A stretch of DNA of 64,000 nt from G965197555 sp965197555 (GTDB lineage Bacteria > Chloroflexota > Dehalococcoidia > Lucifugimonadales > UBA3495), in the NCBI GenBank assembly GCA_965197555.1, contig OZ240213.1, positions 3,038,001-3,102,000 on the forward strand. Direction: 5' to 3'. Below the pieces are notes generated by a model. The model made no database searches. It was not told where the DNA came from and worked only from the letters and a program-made list of their open reading frames with translations. Positions 61,747 to 64,000 of this stretch are shown here, piece after piece; within the stretch, counting starts at the first letter, position 1, and every line of letters begins with the position of its first letter. The position numbers and the translations under genes were made by a program.

Positions 61747-63105
61747 ATGTTCTTGGGTCCTATGCTGAACCTGCGACTTAACCCGTCGAACTTCGGCCTG
61801 GGCGGACGCAGCATACATTACGCCTGGGTGATAGTGGCGGTTGCGGCGGTGATGCGCCTCTCCAGTTCGTCCTTCCGTTCGTCTTCCAGCGTACTGATAC
61901 CCCGCCTCGTCGAGACTTTCGACTGGAGTTACGGCGCCGTCGGTGGGGCGTTCGCTTTGCAGTGGGTTGTCTCGGGGCTGTTTGGGCCTCCCTCGGGCTG
62001 GTTGGGCGACCGGTACGGCGTTCGGGTGACCATGCTGCTGGGCGGACTGTTGTTTATCGCTGGCATGGTGTTGACCAGCTTAGTGTCGTCACTCTGGCAG
62101 TTCTTCTTGTTTTTCGGGATTCTCTTGAGTCTTTCCATGGCAATATTTCAGGTCCCTATGACGGTGGCGGTCACCATGTGGTTCAGAAGGCACCTGGGCA
62201 TCGGCATGGGAACACTGCAAGCTTCCCAAGGGCTGGGGCCATTGATCGCGGTGCCCGTGCTGCTGGCGATAATTCAAGGGTTTGGTGGAGGAGAGGCCGG
62301 CCTCAGGGCAGCTTTTTGGTTGCCGGGTGTGGTGGGTGGAATCGTCATGCTGCTGTTGATACGCCTCTTCTACAATGAGCCGGCCGAGGCCGGGCTCAGG
62401 CCTCTGGGTGCCCCTGACGACGAGCCTATCCGCGTGCTACAAAGCGGAGAGGTTGCCCGTGTCAGGACCAAGACCTTTCTGCGCCAGGCCCTACGCACCA
62501 ACGCCTTTTGGAATCTGATTGGGATCCATTTCTGGGGATGCGCTGGCCACGCCATCGTCCTGGTATACCTGGTCGCTATGGCCGAGGACCGGGGCGTAGC
62601 CAAGGGATTGGCCGCTGGCACCTTTGTAACCCTATCGGTCGTCAGCTCGCTGACCCGCTTCGCGGTGCCTGTGGTGGCCGACCGCATGGGCAGCAAGGGT
62701 GCCATGGCCGTTTGTTTCTTTCTCCAGACCGCGCCCGTGCTGATACTGTTCTTCGCTCACGACGCGTGGATGTTCTACCTCTTCGCGGTGCTCTTCGGCA
62801 TCGGATTCGGTGGTGAAATGAGCGCCTTCCCTATCATCAACCGACAGTATTACGGCAACGCGCCCATTGCAACCGCCTACGGCTGGCAAATGCTGGGGGC
62901 GGGCATAGGCATGGCCGCCGGCGCCGCTATTGGCGGCCTGGTCAGGGACTGGACCGGGGACTTCAATTACACCATGGTGCTGTCTCTGGTGTTGGGCATG
63001 GTCGGCGTGGTCTCGATCCTGGTGCTGCCCACAACTTCGCGCCAACTGATCCCCCACTGGGAAGACGCCCTCCCTCAAGAGGCCCGCTCCCCTACCCCAG
63101 GCTGA
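61747..63105 (+). CDS. MFS transporter (monocarboxylate/oxalate-type, 12 helices)
   Basis: A 452-residue transporter with about 12 membrane helices. SYGAVGGAFALQWVVSGLFGPP (about 58-79, in pieces) and GWLGDRYGVRVTMLLGG form the first-half signature; SLTRFAVPVVADRMGSKGAMAV the second. Related to the OFA/monocarboxylate porter group that exchanges organic acids. The ATG 61747 or 61762 are both possible. No co-directional partner; the substrate could be any of the organic acids handled by nearby enzymes. Confidence 0.88.
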   Translation: MFLGPMLNLRLNPSNFGLGGRSIHYAWVIVAVAAVMRLSSSSFRSSSSVLIPRLVETFDWSYGAVGGAFALQWVVSGLFGPPSGWLGDRYGVRVTMLLGGLLFIAGMVLTSLVSSLWQFFLFFGILLSLSMAIFQVPMTVAVTMWFRRHLGIGMGTLQASQGLGPLIAVPVLLAIIQGFGGGEAGLRAAFWLPGVVGGIVMLLLIRLFYNEPAEAGLRPLGAPDDEPIRVLQSGEVARVRTKTFLRQALRTNAFWNLIGIHFWGCAGHAIVLVYLVAMAEDRGVAKGLAAGTFVTLSVVSSLTRFAVPVVADRMGSKGAMAVCFFLQTAPVLILFFAHDAWMFYLFAVLFGIGFGGEMSAFPIINRQYYGNAPIATAYGWQMLGAGIGMAAGAAIGGLVRDWTGDFNYTMVLSLVLGMVGVVSILVLPTTSRQLIPHWEDALPQEARSPTPG

Positions 63106-63149
63106 AAAAGCGCGGCAGCGGATTGGTATGGCCCGATGCCCAAGCCGTT

Positions 63150-63734
63150 TCAGTAGGGGAGCAACCAGGATTCCGAGAAGGCCAGCGCGCAGGTGCTGTG
63201 TTGGCGGGCCTCTCTTTGGCGGGGGAAAGGCCTGCCCGATGCCGAGTTCCCGTTGATCTTCACCTCGGCGCTGCTTGCCGGAATCAGTACAGTGGCGACT
63301 CCGTGAGGCCGGTCAGGGTTGCTGCCAGGAAGGGCATGGCTTAGATACGCCTCTCCCAGGGAGCTCCAAGTCAGTGAGACCTCTTCGTCGCTACTTGTGA
63401 CTGTTTCGGTCCACGATGACCTCAGATCGCCGGAGCTAGCGAAGCTCGCCTCGATCCCGGGTAGCTCCAGGTTACCAAAAGTCTCGTTGATGGTGCCCTG
63501 GATTTCTCCCTGCAACCATCGTGTCATTTCCAGGTTGTCGGTATAGACCCTTGGCTCGTTATTGGTTAGCTCACTTTGCAGAAAGAGCACATGGCCGGGA
63601 CCACCGGGAGAAAATAGAATGCGCCAGAAACTTGCGTCAGTGGTGACCGGGCCGTCGTCGGTATCGCTGAGACGGATATAGGGGTTCTCTCCGGTAAGCA
63701 GCACCCGGTTCGGGTCGATGGGACTTGTGGTCAT
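63150..63734 (-). CDS. Uncharacterised 194-residue protein
   Basis: A protein of unknown family starting MTTSPIDPNRVLLTGENPYIRL with a GGAGG ribosome site 9 bases upstream. It has a globular, acidic N-terminal part (SFWRILFSPGGPGHVLFLQSE, and EMTRWLQGEIQGTINETFGNLEL region) and a Ser/Thr-rich middle (SSWTETVTSSDEEVSLTWSSLGE). No signal peptide. Codon-like character and ribosome site indicate a real gene. Two direct repeats upstream (63757-63783) may regulate it. Confidence 0.6.
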   Translation of the reverse strand: MTTSPIDPNRVLLTGENPYIRLSDTDDGPVTTDASFWRILFSPGGPGHVLFLQSELTNNEPRVYTDNLEMTRWLQGEIQGTINETFGNLELPGIEASFASSGDLRSSWTETVTSSDEEVSLTWSSLGEAYLSHALPGSNPDRPHGVATVLIPASSAEVKINGNSASGRPFPRQREARQHSTCALAFSESWLLPY

Positions 63735-63756
63735 ATTCTAGCCTCCTTTCAGATAC

Positions 63757-63783
63757 ATCTTAGGCTTGTATATCTTAGGCTTG
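63757..63783. repeat. Two direct repeats ATCTTAGGCTTG
   Basis: Identical 12-bp copies at 63757-63768 and 63772-63783, 15 bases apart, in the 5' region of the 63150-63734 gene, with GATACATC on both outer sides. Their spacing (about 1.5 helical turns) is compatible with a regulator site. Confidence 0.7.
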
Positions 63784-63892
63784 ATACATCCCTGGATTTT
63801 AGCAGACGATGAGCAGCGGCGGGACTCATTGTCCCATGGCCGCCATGATAGAATCAGGCTGCCGTCAACACTTTCCGTGCGAGAGCGTAGCT

Positions 63893-64000
63893 ATGGCCCG
63901 CAAGCCCGCTAGCCTTCCCACTACCATTAGTCCCATGCTTGGGCAATTGGTCCGGAAGCCCTTTGATTCGCCGAAGCACATATTCGAATTAAAGTGGGAT
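63893..64000 (+). CDS. ATP-dependent DNA ligase, N-terminal fragment cut by the window edge
   Basis: The 36 codons read MARKPASLPTTISPMLGQLV and then RKPFDSPKHIFELKWD. The ending PFxSxxxxFELKWD is the conserved segment leading to the adenylated lysine of ATP-dependent DNA ligases (LigD-type or stand-alone). The gene continues beyond the window, so whether it is fused to polymerase or nuclease modules cannot be seen. Confidence 0.75.
   Translation, partial: MARKPASLPTTISPMLGQLVRKPFDSPKHIFELKWD

Overview
The window reads as a chromosomal segment of a free-living bacterium, most likely a Chloroflexota lineage close to Dehalococcoidia/SAR202. This is inferred from gene content, not from a marker gene. 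The content includes class III CoA-transferases, luciferase-like monooxygenases, an enolase-superfamily enzyme, an L-2-hydroxyglutarate oxidase, Pro/Thr-rich lipoproteins, sulfite oxidase and CocE, beta-lactamase-fold and F420-type oxidoreductases. Base composition looks moderately GC-rich and GTG or TTG starts are common. No rRNA or tRNA gene was seen. The last 108 bases are the 5' end of an ATP-dependent DNA ligase that runs off the edge.

Layout. 0.4-4.5 kb: a translationally linked pair of CaiB/BaiF CoA-transferases (one lacks the catalytic Asp), a nicotinamidase-like hydrolase and a PEP-mutase/isocitrate-lyase family lyase. 4.6-7.6 kb: plsX-fabG and a MaoC dehydratase (lipid synthesis). 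7.9-15.6 kb: L-2-hydroxyglutarate oxidase, CinA-like protein, FecR-domain membrane protein, luciferase-like monooxygenase, D-2-hydroxyacid dehydrogenase, quinone oxidoreductase. 15.7-20.2 kb: an ABC exporter operon of MacB/FtsX type. 20.3-22.3 kb: thiG-thiE-thiS behind a TPP riboswitch, with a terminator at each end.

22.5-30.7 kb is the most striking part. An M19 dipeptidase carries a 71-nt duplicated insertion in its 5' end. It is followed by a RidA protein and by a glycine/sarcosine/betaine reductase-type locus: grdC and grdA on the plus strand, grdB and grdE on the minus strand, converging on a bidirectional terminator. Both grdA and grdB have an in-frame TGA exactly at the family's selenocysteine position, each followed by a bacterial SECIS-like hairpin. 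A conventional gene call would split both genes. No grdD is present.

31-41.9 kb: an iron/cobalamin-type ABC importer (lipoprotein, permease, ATPase) followed by a cytochrome c lipoprotein; an orphan CoA-transferase alpha subunit; and a two-gene unit made of a fused heme-oxygenase-like diiron oxygenase/dipeptide-epimerase-like enolase and a GH3-type acyl-adenylating amide synthetase. This looks like an undescribed small-molecule pathway. A complete ISNCY-like insertion sequence with matching terminal inverted repeats lies just beyond.

41.9-64 kb: a MarR regulator and a very long efflux adaptor with 32-residue repeats, a DinB/maleylpyruvate-isomerase-like protein, an alpha-hydroxyacid oxidase, an enoyl-CoA hydratase, a lactonase, YihY, a 22-residue-repeat protein, two MFS transporters, sulfite oxidase, CocE hydrolase, a second luciferase-like monooxygenase, a serine hydrolase, a deazaflavin-type nitroreductase and an unrecognised protein. 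Three related copies of a dispersed palindromic element lie at about 24.3, 55.2 and 57.9 kb.

The overall picture is a heterotroph degrading amino acid derivatives, organic acids and CoA-linked substrates, able to make selenoproteins. selA, selB, selC and selD are not in the window.
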